Assembly: GCA_914767715.1 (NCBI GenBank)
Contig: OU612072.1
Coordinates: 7,876,001 to 7,936,000 of the forward strand
Direction of reading: 5' to 3'
Source: Membranipora membranacea
Taxonomy: Eukaryota; Bryozoa; Gymnolaemata; Cheilostomatida; Membraniporidae
Length of the DNA stretch: 60,000 nucleotides
Under the pieces are notes generated by a model, which did no database searches, was not told where the DNA came from, and was given only the letters and a program-made list of their open reading frames with translations. Shown one piece after another: positions 10,154-22,600 of the stretch. Position 1 is the first letter of the stretch; the number at the start of each line of letters is the position of its first letter. The position numbers and the translations under genes were made by a program.

Positions 10154-12854
10154 ATGGAGGTAATCCAGGATGGAATGATAGGCCGGTTGGACAGATATCA
10201 GCCTATGATAATCTCAATGGGAGTGATTTTTTCTTCTTTGGAGATTTTCTCATATAATGTAATAACTCTATAGGTCGCAAGATTACTTGTACACAAAACA
10301 AGGCAAGATTAGAGTACCAGTGAACCCTTGCTTTGAAACTATTTAATTTTAACTCAAAGACAGCCACGAGCTCTACTTCAGTAAGGGAGGCTGGTCACTC
10401 TTAACATCATTTTAAGTTAGATCATCTTTTTTTTTTAATCTAAGATAAAAATGGAGGGTTTGTTAATTGGCTTGATTTTTCAGTAATATAACTGATGTAC
10501 CAACATCTTACCTATAGGTCCATGCTCTACGCACAGAGCTTGATGATCGTGATGTAGAGACAGAAGGCCTGGATAAGTCTAGTCTGCAGGCTCAGCTCAG
10601 TAAGGAGCTAGCCGGAGTCAAGCGACCGCTAGCCCTTCTCTGTTCGGAGGAAGAAGTTCATGTGGGAGATTACATGGTAGCGCAGCTGGAGATTCTTCAC
10701 TACCTAAAATCAATGATAGGTTGGTAGAACAATATAGGAAATTTGAAGTATTAGGCCATTTATATTATGTTGCAATTAAAACCATTGTTCATAGATTTTT
10801 TTTGGGATATATTTTAGTTAAAATTGTCATAGAGATGATGTTTGTGGTTCAACCAGCTCTCAGGGCAATGCTTGAATAGGCACTGCCAAAAATTCGCAGT
10901 AAGCTCAATTTAATTATAAAAAAAACTCAAAATCTAGTCAGAGCTATCAAAAGCGTTATCTGACTGGATTAACAAAATAGTGCTGGTTATTGCAACACAT
11001 CATATACTGGGGTTGTAAACCTCTATGTATGTTAACCTTTTTATCTAGATAACAAGCATGAAATATCCGGGAGCAATGCCAGACTGTCCCTTTTGAGACT
11101 GCGCTCGTTTATTGACAAGCAGCGGCTAAATCATCCAGCTTTGGACACAATCGATGTGAGGACATTACGAAGCCTCCTTGTTAATCTCAGTCACATTCAA
11201 CAGCTGGCATACTCAACTGAGATGTCAAGGAACACTCTAACTATTCTGGCTATGCATAACTCGACATTTGTCTTCAAACTGGATTATAACAAGGTAATGA
11301 ATGATGAATATGACAATGAGGGTGAACCCAGTCTAATTAAATGCCCGGCAGTGAGTGTACATACAAAATAATACTTCAAATACAAGTGCTACATCTTACG
11401 AATTTTACAAATGCTAGTAAACAGTTTTCCCTCTACGATCACATCAAACAAATTCTGTGAGCTGATCTGAGGTTATAAGACCACATGATTTGTCGACCTC
11501 AATATGCTGATACTTGGAATTTTGCTTTCAACGCACAAGCTAGCTCATACATAATGTGATTCATTCTAACAATAAACCACATACTAATCTCAATACTGCT
11601 ATTGTCATTATGAAGGGATGTGTTGACCTTTGCCTAAGCAAATATGCTAAGTAAATAACCAGCTAAAACCTTTGCATCAGCTTGTTGTTGAAATCATGCA
11701 GCGCTAACCTTCAGCTGTTTCAATATGCAAATGACAACCACTAGCAATAAAGAAACTAACAGCAAGTAATTAAACCCATATGTCATATTCAGACAGCTAT
11801 TACTTTTCATTCCAATTTCAGACACATCTTCATCGGTGATAGCTAAAACACGAAGCAAGGCCATACCGCAACCAGACCTTTCAGATCAGACTGAAGCTAC
11901 ATTTAAACCTAGTGAAACTGTCATGCCAGACACGAGCAGGTACCCCGACCCTGCAAATAAAAATGATCCGCCTAGCACCTCAAATTCCGAGTTAGACAAA
12001 GCAGCGAACAAAGGTAATCCAGAGATGCAAAAGAGATATATCAGCCTAATGACACCTAACATATTATATATTAAAAAAGTGCAATTTTTGCAGGGATCTG
12101 GATTAATTGGTTTGAAATCACATGTTATGCATGGTTAACTTGTAAGCCATGACACACATAATGGCTTTACCCTTTCTCATTACTACATATAATTACAGCT
12201 TGCTCAAAGTCTTCAGGTATGGCAGGGTTTCGGACACCAATGTCTAACATGTCAGAAGCTATCGGGACTGAAAATCAGATGGATGTTCTTAGTACCCAAG
12301 CTTGTACCAGTACCCCAGCAGCTGTGCATAAAAAAAAAGACTTCTAGATAGAGACAATCGCAAGATGGTAGGGCAAATCAAATTTTGATAAATATCCTAT
12401 GCGGATATAAAAGCCAAGCATTATCTTCCTCATCCTCCCAGTAAACAATTCATATCAGCAAACGAACTTTAAAGCGAAATAATATTGATTGAAACTGTGA
12501 TACTCGCATGCAGTGGAAGAAATGGATTGTCTAATGATAGTTACTTTTGGTTTAGATGTCTCATTCTCCAATTTTAGAGCCCATCCTGAGGAAGTATGTT
12601 GGCAAAGAGAAGGCTCTCCGGTTTCTTCAATTGAGGAAGCAGTTGAAACTTTCTCCAACCTCCAGGCCTCTCAAATCAGCCTATCAAAATCAAAGGACGA
12701 AAGAAGCACCAGCATTAAAAGAGGCAAAGTTGAGGAAAAAAGCAACACAATGAAGCATGACATTAGCCAAGCGACAAACTCAACAGAGGAAAGCCTGCGA
12801 ATGCAGGAACTAAAATCAGAGGTGAAAGCTCTGGAGCTTTTTCTAAAATTTTGA
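10154..12854 (+). CDS. SAP-like domain protein with disordered tail (multi-exon)
   Basis: Supported exons are 10518-10719, 11049-11321, 11822-12013 and 12199-12347 (stop TAG at 12345). Phases 1, 1 and 1 agree at the three joins. A possible start exon is 10154-10159 (ATG GAG, then GTAATC), phase 0, which is weak. The first exon begins VHALRTELDDRDVETEGLD, the spacing of a SAP helix-loop-helix (LRxELxxRxxxTxGLxxxL), a fold that usually binds DNA. Exon 2 is helical and leucine-rich (LRSLLVNLSHIQQLAYS). Exons 3-4 are rich in Ser/Thr/Pro/Asp and look disordered. An AATAAA at 12959-12964 suggests that the transcript reaches about 12980, so an alternative last exon at 12515-12854 or from 12556 is possible. 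The family assignment rests on the SAP pattern alone. Confidence 0.5.
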
Positions 12855-12958
12855 TTCTTGTTTTACTGTTTTAAAATGTGTCAACGTGTGGAATGAATAT
12901 TTTCTGTCTTTGTGTGTTCTTCATGACATCGATTATTTTTTATGGATGCACTCACCTC

Positions 12959-12964
12959 AATAAA
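12959..12964 (+). terminator. Polyadenylation signal AATAAA
   Basis: A canonical AATAAA lies about 105 bases after the stop of the 12515-12854 open frame and fits as the 3' end signal of the SAP-like gene. It is followed by a TTCT/TTTT-rich stretch. Confidence 0.4.
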
Positions 12965-13437
12965 GCGTCTTCTAGCCTTAGCTTCTCAGTTTCCCCGCAG
13001 TGCCAAATATTATTATTTTTCTCTCAGTATTGCCCGGAGTAGATATTCATGTTGTAAATAGGTGTGCAGAATGTAATCACAAAAATACACTGTATCTTAC
13101 TGCAGCCACAGCCAATTTTTACTAGCTAATACTTTTGTTCCTCTCACACTAAACTTCTTGCAGCGTGAGTTTAAATGACTATCCTGCTATGAAAGGAAGC
13201 CCACTGTATTTACATTGAGTTTCAATAGATTAGTAATATCCGGGTCATTGAACTAGTGCTTGCTACATGATTCAAGGGATGTGTGTTTTATACCTAGTGT
13301 TATTAATAGGTTAAACAAAATGCCAGGTTTATTTGTCAGAGTCAGCCAATCAGAGTGAATGAGCTGAATTGTTGTGAAATGACAACTCCTCACTTGATAA
13401 TACAATGTTGAGCAATGGAATGTTTTTATCTCACTGA

Positions 13438-13725
13438 GTATCACTGATCTCTGTTTCTCTATCGGATGCCATCACAAATATCAGTGTTGACACTGGCTGC
13501 GCCTTACTATCACAAAAGTCGGTCTAAAACACACTTGCCTTTTATCATTCTTTTGTATTTGTCTATTGGAAACAATGCTTAAAAATGTGACTCATACTTT
13601 TTAGAAAATGGAGGATACTGTATAGCCAATCACAAAAACATGTGCAGTCACGTGACCGGAACTTATTTAGTTTTCTTTCAAAAAATATAGAGGGGATAAC
13701 TCTATATTGTGGGTGCTTGCAAAAA
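13438..13725 (-). pseudogene. Copy of the promoter and first codons of the 396-aa gene
   Basis: The sequence matches about 5325-5580 in the same orientation. The duplicated ATG (near 13470) still opens MASDRETEI but meets a stop after 13 codons, and homology ends there. An insertion of about 30 bases (near 13581-13613) separates two well-kept halves. Bases 12980-13437 and 13726-14910 hold no gene I can support. Confidence 0.7.
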
Positions 13726-14914
13726 TACAGCAGCCCTCATGCAAGGTGGCAACAGTGGTCTAAGTGGACTTTTTTCTTTATGGGTACTCTACTCTGGGTT
13801 GAAAAAGTGTTTTGAGAATTGTTTGCAATTTCTAGATTTAAATTATGCATAAATATGGTTCTGTGATAGTATGATTGATATCTGGTCAAAAGAGACAGCT
13901 TGACACTGTTTTTTTGAACAAAATCTAATGGGAACTGTGTTCTAAAGGTTCCCCTCTATATTTTTTTGCGGGAACCCAGTTCCCACCAGTTCCCACTCAC
14001 TCAGACCACTGGGTGGGAAAAAAGGCAACATGGACTAAATCCCAACTTACTCGTGTGGGCCCCTTTGATAGTGCTTCGGTGTGGCACTTTTTCACCAGGA
14101 CATCAAGAGTTCTAATAAAATGTCTACCCTTAGCTGACTGTCTCTGCAGAACCATGTCGTATAGCCGATGATTAGGGTTACTAATGACTTAACATGTATA
14201 GGTGCTGCATGTTTCTGACAAGAATGCCTGTAGCGTAGTAAACTGAGCAGCAATCAGGCGAGCATTGTAGTCACTGGCTTCTGGATGGATAGTTTTGATG
14301 CAACGTTTTTGAATGCCTTGCAGCTTGTCAATGTCATACTGCGCTAGAGATGGAAACCATGCCGGTCATGCATAGGTTGACAGGCTTCTGATGATTGATT
14401 TGTAACATCTACACAAGCCGTCAGGTGACCCTCCGCGGATCCTCTAAGAGGTTTGTCACTCTTTGGAATCACCTCATGTGGCATAAGTTATATAGCATCT
14501 AGAGCAGTTGCATTGTGTGTCAGATAGGAACGAGGGTTAGGCTAGGCCAGCGTATGGACGATCTTTTACTGTCTTGGAAGTCAAATGGTGAATATGTTTC
14601 CAAAGGCAAAATGAAAAAGGGAAACTAAACTATATGTTAGGTGACAAAGCCATGTCTTTCATTTTATGCGGGAAAATATGTTGATTTAGTGATATTCGGA
14701 TCTGATATATGAGCCTTTCGATCTGAATCTATACAGAGAAATATCAAGGAATTAGTTCCTTGGTATTAATCACCAGCCAAGTATCAAGTAGTATCTTTTG
14801 CCCTGGGCGCACAACTCCAATGTATCAAAAGATGAACCATATTGTTGCAATTTTTGTAGGGGGCTGGTATCATGACGTATATCGTATTTTAATACGTTAG
14901 TACGTAAAAATCAG

Positions 14915-15295
14915 TCAGTTTGGCGCAGTGGTTAGCGTGTCTGCAACTTGACCAGCCGGTTGTGGGTTCGAACCCCGTCCGGGACCGAAAGTCGTTTCGA
15001 CTTTGACTGATCACATAGTCCCTTCGGATCAGGACTATAGATAATGGAGGTCTTCTGTATGTACAACACCATCGTGCATGCAGATTAAAGAACCCTCCTG
15101 TATGGTACAGCTCTATACAGGAGGATGCTGTCATCAACCACTCCACTGTCATCAACCAGCTCCGGCCTTGTAGCGCTTTAAAGCTGTCAGTAGTTGAAAA
15201 GAGTCACTAATGACTCGGAAACCTAATCGTCACTATAAACCTCTTCCTATGCCACACCTCGGTGCAGTCATCGTCTACCTAGCCAGACAACAAAT
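14915..15295 (+). mobile_element. tRNA-derived SINE
   Basis: The head keeps a pol III A box (TGGCGCAGTGG, about 14930) and B box (GGTTCGAACCC, about 14966) at tRNA-like spacing. About 310 bases of unrelated body follow, including a small inverted repeat (CAGGAG..CTCCTG). The anticodon arm does not pair as a normal tRNA, so this is a SINE and not a tRNA gene. Confidence 0.7.
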
Positions 15296-15590
15296 ATATA
15301 CATACGTAAAAATAAATTATATATAAAATGATTAGATACTCAGAATGTCAAGTACACATTATTTATTTGGCCTGCTGGAAAAGACAGTTGGAAGTTTAAA
15401 AGTAAAATGGCACACTATATATAGTATTTGTTCTGATCAACTCTTGGTAAGGAGGGTAGGGTAGGCTGGCTACCGAGAAGCCTGGCTTGCAAGGCACAAC
15501 GGGTGGTGCACAAGCTAATGTGATCACAAGAGCTTGATGCAACAATTATCCCAAGAATGATACTCAGACTCATAGTGGGCTATGTAAGCA

Positions 15591-15746
15591 GGGGGGTCTT
15601 TCAACTAGAAACAGCGATCCTTTACTAAGCAAGTTATCACTTGGTGTTTCAATTAGACAAAATCGCTCCCAAATCGCTCACTCAGAATGTATATAGTTCC
15701 GAGCGATCAGAATGCGATTTTGGCTGTTTCTCATTGAAAAACCCCC
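15591..15746. mobile_element. MITE-like element, family B (156 bp)
   Basis: It begins GGGGGGTCTTTCAACTAGAAACAGC and ends GGCTGTTTCTCATTGAAAAACCCCC, which is its imperfect reverse complement. The inner part is rich in AATCGCTC-type motifs. Longer relatives with the same ends lie at 30832-31086 and 57562-58296, and a truncated one at 48797-48898. It has no coding capacity. Confidence 0.75.
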
Positions 15747-16615
15747 AAGACCTGCAAGAGCTTACCTCAAGCAAACAGTTGTGTGGTGGAATTGTCTCAT
15801 CTCCACCTGCCAATGCAACAACTGCATACTCATCAAATTAACTGCAGGTTGTGATAATGGGCGGATGTTCGATAGTTGGTCGACTGCTCACTGCAATTTT
15901 TAACCTGGGATGGTGTGCCGTCAGCCTCACATGCAGAGTTTTCAGCTTAGCAGTTTTTTGACACCACTGTGCCTCCTTACTTTTTCAATGTTCTGCCACG
16001 CTTTGTTAAGAAACTGCAAGTCCATTAGTTTTCCGGGATATGCGTCACAGTTATGTTGTTGCCATGATCAGGACCCTTATTCTTCTGCACCTTTGGATAG
16101 ATCTTCGGGACATAATTATCTCACTGTAATTTTATGTTGCGATTGTTTGAGTTGTGTGACACAACGCTCGGGACTTTCTTCAAACCATGACAACTGACTT
16201 ATATGCAGTCAGCGGTGTTGCTTGTTGCTAGCCAGTGATATCTACGAAATGCAGAATAACATAAGTAATTCACATCTCAAGCTACTTAGGGTTGACCACA
16301 AAATAAAAAATGCGCTGTGTCACCACAATAAAAAATTTAATGAAATTCCTCAACAAAATATAGCATTAAATCTCAGTCATAGAGTTTTTATCCTGATGCA
16401 GACGGCATAAAGACCTCAATTTGATGCTAATTTATTACAATGACGCAAAGAGACTGTCTTTTTAAATTCCCAACATCACATGAGGATAATGAGATTTCAA
16501 TTATTCTCTGCTTATTCTCCGATTAATCACCACCCCTCTGACAGATCCTGAAATATAAGCTCTAGGAATAGTTTGGTGTTTGTATTTATCGTAGTTGGTG
16601 AGGCCTACTTATATT

Positions 16616-16625
16616 GTATATATAC
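16616..16625 (+). promoter_or_regulatory. TATA-like box of the cyclase gene
   Basis: GTATATATAC lies about 45 bases before the proposed ATG at 16669. A start of transcription near 16645-16655 would put it at the usual -30. This is the only TATA-like element close to the proposed first exon. Confidence 0.4.
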
Positions 16626-16668
16626 ATCTCTTTTGCCTCAACCTTAGTCAGTGCAAGAAAAGAGAACC

Positions 16669-19600
16669 ATGTATGTAAGTACGCTTGTATTCATTCTTTG
16701 ACATGTTGAGAGTTCTAGTAAAATCAACTTACAAACATTGTAGCCTTGGTGGTCATGGATTCTGTGTTCAATTCAGTTCAATAAGAGGGGTTCACAGCTT
16801 TTTGGGATGAAGGCAGGATTCCAACTATCCGCAATGTACCGGCACCAATGTTTCCAAAACACGTCATTTCCATGAGTTCTCTGATATTTATGCGTATGTT
16901 TATCATATGAGTACCAATCCATGCTGACTTTTGAAAACCCTAGTGTTTGTCGTATCCATATTTTGCCTTTTTATCTTTGCCTTTTTCAAGCGTTTGTTGT
17001 TTTTCAGGCTAGTACATTTCTGAGAGTTCTATCCATATCATGCTGCATGTATGGGTACGTCAGCGGCTACACCAGAGTGGTCGATCTCACTCATACATTT
17101 AATGAGGATACGTACTTCTGGCCTGCATTTAGTAAGTAAAACTACTACATCTCACTTACAGTAGATTAGATTTTTTTTTATTGCACTAAATTAATATACT
17201 AAGATGGTTGTTTAAAAATATAAATGGTTATAAAAGGCAAAGGGACAACCAGATAGCCAGTCAAAGGCTAGTGTTAAGGCTGCCCAGCTCAAGTTTTCCT
17301 CCCCTACCGCACGACCCCACCGAAAAAGGTGGGGAAGCATGCCAAACCGAAACCGTCATCAACATCAATCAGGCCAGCATCGTAGATTTGAGCAAATCTG
17401 TGTTTGATCATGACATATTGGAAGCTTGATCTCAGCTTCCAACAACAAGTCGAACACCAATATAAATTTCTGACTTTAATTTTCACATTTTTCATGAACT
17501 GAACCAGAGAACTTTTTTATGGAAGAAGATTCTGTTAGCCTATGCTTTGGCATATGTGCTGGGTTTTTGAGACACGCAGCTGATTAACCGCAAAAAAGGG
17601 AAATGGTAGTCTGAGTGAGCCCCCCCCCCCCCCTGTCTGTGATATAACGGTCATTTCCTATGGAGAGGTTGAGCGCTAGAGTCCTTGTAAAACTCTGATC
17701 TCCCTGTCCTCCCTGTCTGAAGCAATGATAATGTGAAATTTACATTCTTTGTCTCGTCATCTAGATTGGTCTCAGTCTATGTGTCTTCTCGTTACAAAGG
17801 TTTAACTCAATGAGCTTGCCCCTCAGAAGAATGCTGTTGTCAACACATCAGCGTATATTTTCATTTTTATACCTTAGTTTTTCACAATAGGTATCTGGGG
17901 ATGAGTCTGAGTTTCTCATGCTCATTCTAGTTCTGTTGCAGTGACAGGACTTCACTTGTAGCCAAAATAATTGAACAAGGGTTCATGACACAAACCTTAT
18001 ATTTTATCTTTGCTGGCTTAAGTTGACTAGATATTTTTCGAGGTCCCACTGGTTGATGATTTTATTCTAGATCAGAGTTTTACAAGGACTCTAGCGCTCA
18101 ACCTCTCCATAGGAAATGACCGTTATATCACAGGTAACGACTTGCTTCTGACTGAGCACTCGGGTACTCATTTGGATGCTCCCAAACACTTCAGTGTACC
18201 TGGTACAGTACCCGGTACAGATCAGTGGTACGCCCATGAGATCCCACCTGAGAGGTAGGTCATCATAAAAAAATTAACACTGCTGGAAGCTTAGGAAAGT
18301 AATAGTAAATAGGCACCGCAATATTAAAGAGTGATAGAGAATTTTAGCTACACACATAAAAAGCAAAACTAACAATAAGCTCAACTCATAAGGTGCTGGA
18401 TAATTTATACATGTTCCTGATGACACAAAAAGCTTGCATTTCAATCAAAAATACTTTGCGATCATTTCAATGAGCAAAGTGATCATTTCAATTTGTAACT
18501 GGGGCAGCCTCAATAACAAAACTAAAACCTGGCAAAAATCTTGGTAGATTTTACATTGAATTGAGTTTTAGCCATGTTTTTTTAACAATTCAGCCCAACT
18601 GACTCCTCCTCCCGATAGATAATGATTCATTTAACAAACTCTTATGGCACTTTTTGGCAAGTTTTTATTGGTTATTGACATGATGTTTGGCATTGAAAAC
18701 ATAAACCATAGCGTAACATCACAGTAGCTTAAACTTGTGAACATATATTATGTGATTGTTGATCAGCCTAGAAGTTGGTACAGAATATAATGTTTTCTCT
18801 TATCCCTCAGGGCTCCCAAGGTCATTCTATATCCGTAGGTCTATATAGGTTATATTCGGTTTCAGAATGTATTTCATTTTATAGATTGGTTGGTAAGCTG
18901 CACGTTATCGAAGTAGCCGATAAGGCTGCAGAGAACCCAGACTATGGAGTCACAGTCGCTGATATCGAGGAATATGAAACTACTTATGGGAAAATACAAC
19001 CAAACAGCATAGTGAGTAATTGTGGTTCCTAAAACTATCTAAGGGGTAGGTGAAAGTACCTGACCTGTAACACACAAGTGTTGAAGGCCTTGGGATCAAA
19101 ACTATCCACTGTCTACTGACTACTGGGCTTAGTGCCCCAGGTGTGCGCTGACCTGCATGTAGTATTACGGGTGAAAAAGCTTTGTGAAATTAACTTGTTG
19201 TAGCCTGGGCAGGCTGTCAGGTGGGTGGGGGACAGCCTCTTCAAGGTCGCCCCCAACCATCCCTGACAGCCTGCCCAGGCTAATCCTTTTTCTGATTCGC
19301 GTTAGCGTTGTCTGTTATTTAGTTTTGGTAGATAACGGAATGCTGCTACGAGTGAATTTTCTAAATACGGAAAGCTCCATGGGCTGATTTAATTGTCCCT
19401 ATGGTAGCTACTCACATTATTATTAGATGTAGAAACTAAAACTTTAAGACTATGATTAGAGAATCATCTAGGCAATGAATTTTCTTACAGTTGGGTTTAG
19501 TATAGTATTGGTTATAGTTAGAACATGTTTGATCCAATTTACCCGCAGTCCACTAGTCATTCTAATCTACTGGCGCTCAAACCTTAAATGCAGTCAAATT

Positions 19601-22600
19601 GGATCATGCTTGATCTAGCTAGGTTATGGTTGCTTCTTTGATTTATGAGTTTGATAGCTAAAAATAGTTGGTAATGTCAGGCCCGTAGTTCTAGCGGAGA
19701 CAGAGGCGTTCTGCCTCTCCTAGAATGCCGAATGGTCTAAAAATGCCATAATTGAATATCCCATGTCAGAATCAGCTCATTTGGGACTTCCATTTGATGT
19801 CTATATTTCAAAACACATTGAAGGCTGGGCACTGGGTACTCAGGAGGAGCTTACAATACACAGCCTGGTGTTTCTTCACACCCTCGAGGATTTGCGCCTC
19901 CCCTTCCAGTCTCTCTAAACTACGGCCCTGAATGTTTGTTGGTGACATGGAGCAAATCTGTTTGTAGATTCTCATTTTTGCTAGGATGTGAATCTTGAAA
20001 GCTATCCTAAATAGGCATTACGTAAACCTATATTCAACCATTTTTTACGGTTATTCATTGCTTGATCTTCATGAATGACCCTTATAGATGAAAATGAATA
20101 TCTCTTATTCATTGGTCCTTAGATATCAACATGAAAAATACACATTTTGCAGTAGAGTGCAGGATCAGAAAACAAGGATCAAAATTCCATTATCAAATTA
20201 TGAATAAAACTATCGACTGTCTATATTTTTGAAACCAATGACACAATTTCAGCTTTTGAAATGTTTATAGATATAATTACTTATCATCACCAGAATGCTT
20301 TCTTACCTCAAACTCACAGCAGGTTATTTGCTCAAAATTCGGTAGATGATAGAAGACTTTGAAAGGAAATAAATTTTGCACTAAGCTGTATGCCTTAAGT
20401 TGATAAGAAAATACGGATTTCCGAGCTACAACCACAGAATTTACATTCTCTTTCATCTATACATCATATTGAATTTAATTGTGATTTTTACTTACCATCA
20501 GTTAAAACATTACGTTTGTTGCTTTTTTTAATACTCTATTGTGCTCTGATTATTGTGTACTATTATTTGTGCACTGAGAACTTTGAATCATTCAGGGAAG
20601 CAGTTTCGGTGAGGTGGAAATTGAAGACTCCTTTTTATTTTTGCACTTATGTGCTGTACTTTCCGATGCTACCAACCTATTACAGGCTGGATATTAGAAA
20701 TAGGCAATAAACAAACTTTAACCTCATTCTTCAACCTCAAACTTCAATATTATAAAGTAGATCTGTAATGGGCTCAGGAACTCTCAATACTTTCACACTT
20801 TTTAATCCACAGGTACTACTTAACTTTGATCATGCGAAATACTATGGTGACCGAGCGAGGTTCTTTGGAAGTGAAGAATTCCAAAACACAGCATCATTCC
20901 ACTTTCCTGGACTGATACTGGAAAGCGCTGAACTTCTGGTGGAGAGGGGTATAGTTGGTAAGGAAGGCTTTAATACACAAATGTGGATATGATTTAATTG
21001 TTTTTGTTTTATATATTAATCGATTACATGTAAGTGGATGTTAAAAGTGTAGGTCACATCATTCTTATTACACTGGACTAGAACTAGAATTATAGAATTA
21101 TCAGTTATAGTATAGCTCAGTAGCCATCAGGAAGGGGGGGGGGGGGCGTTGTCTACTCATTGACGCTCTCCAGTCTCATGAACGATGTGCATACCACAGT
21201 GCTTGCAGATCGACTCTGTGATACGGGCCTCTCTGCACCGTAGCGGCAGTGCCACAAAACTGGTCCAATTGACCTAATTACACATTGGCTATAGAAGATA
21301 ACTTTTATTCAGTTCGGGTGGGATGACTTTTCAGTTTGAGAACTCAAACACATTTGAATTAGTTCAGTCGCTACGGTACAAAGATAACCAACCTATATTG
21401 ATTGGTGCACAGACGCTCCGCCAGTCCATTCATAGGAATGAACCAAAACCCTCCCTCAACTGTTGAGCAGTTTAATTCCACTGCACAACAGAGACCTCTC
21501 ACCCCAATTGTTGTTGGATTTAGTAGGTTTAATTGAGGATCACTGTAGCTCACTGACATCCACTAAACAACCTCATTGTCAGTAAATTTGGAGACTTAGA
21601 ATAAAATCTATCTAAAGACTTAGTTCTATTTCAGGCATTTTTACCCTGGATTTTCAGGCGTTCGATGCGGATTAGCGTCAAGCCTAAATTATGTCACAAC
21701 TTACCCTGCCCCCCTGTTGCCTTCGCTTCACCGCCAAATTAAATAGGAATCTATACATGATGTACAGTTTTTGCTAATTTTAGAACGGCACGTCATATCT
21801 GTTTTTTAGGTTTTGCCTTGTTGGCTCAAGGCCAGTAAATGACACTTAATATGAAATTTTGTTCCATCATCATCAACATTACGCTTTAAGTTTATAGTTT
21901 AAGTTTAAGTTTATAACTTACCACCATATGCTTTATAATAAACAAATAGTGAATAGCGGGCTATCTGATTAGCTCCATCGACCCATTCTATTTGGGGATG
22001 GTGAGATGGCGAGATGGCGCAATTGGTCAGCGCGCTTGCTATTCACTGCCAGGCGATTAGTGCCGCAGGAGTTGTGGGTTCGAGCCCCACTGGGGGAGCT
22101 TGATTGTTCCAGCTCCCAGCACCCTCGGGTGTATACCTCTCCTAGAACAGGACAATAACAAGCATTAGCATTGAGGCACTGAGGCATTCATTTTTGGGTG
22201 ACGTTACGGCATTGAATCGTGTACAAGCATTAGTATTATCCTAGTTTAAACGCTCAAACTGTGTCGGGATAGCTGGGAGTGGCTTTTCATTATCAATCAC
22301 TTGGTGGGAAAGTGGTTGATAATGAAATGCCACTACGAGCTATTCCGACGCTTAAACTAGTGTTATCCTTGAGTTTCAGTCGACACACCAGATTTTATTG
22401 ATAGCTCGATGAATTTCGATTGGACGATCAAGGTTTATTATTAAGTCTTTGCTCACCACTGATAACTAAGTAAATCTGACACACCAGAGTTATCTGCTCT
22501 CATGTAACGAGGTAATGAGAGATGACCTTGACATAATGTTGTAGGGTTTGGTACACAATGCCCGTCAGCTGACAGAGGTCAGAACGGAGGGTCACCTGAT

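Noticed and set aside
14915-14995. A tRNA gene
   Set aside because: A and B boxes are good, but the acceptor and anticodon stems do not pair and a long body follows; this is a SINE head. The same holds for the tRNA-like heads at 22.0, 30.3, 46.9 and 49.8 kb.
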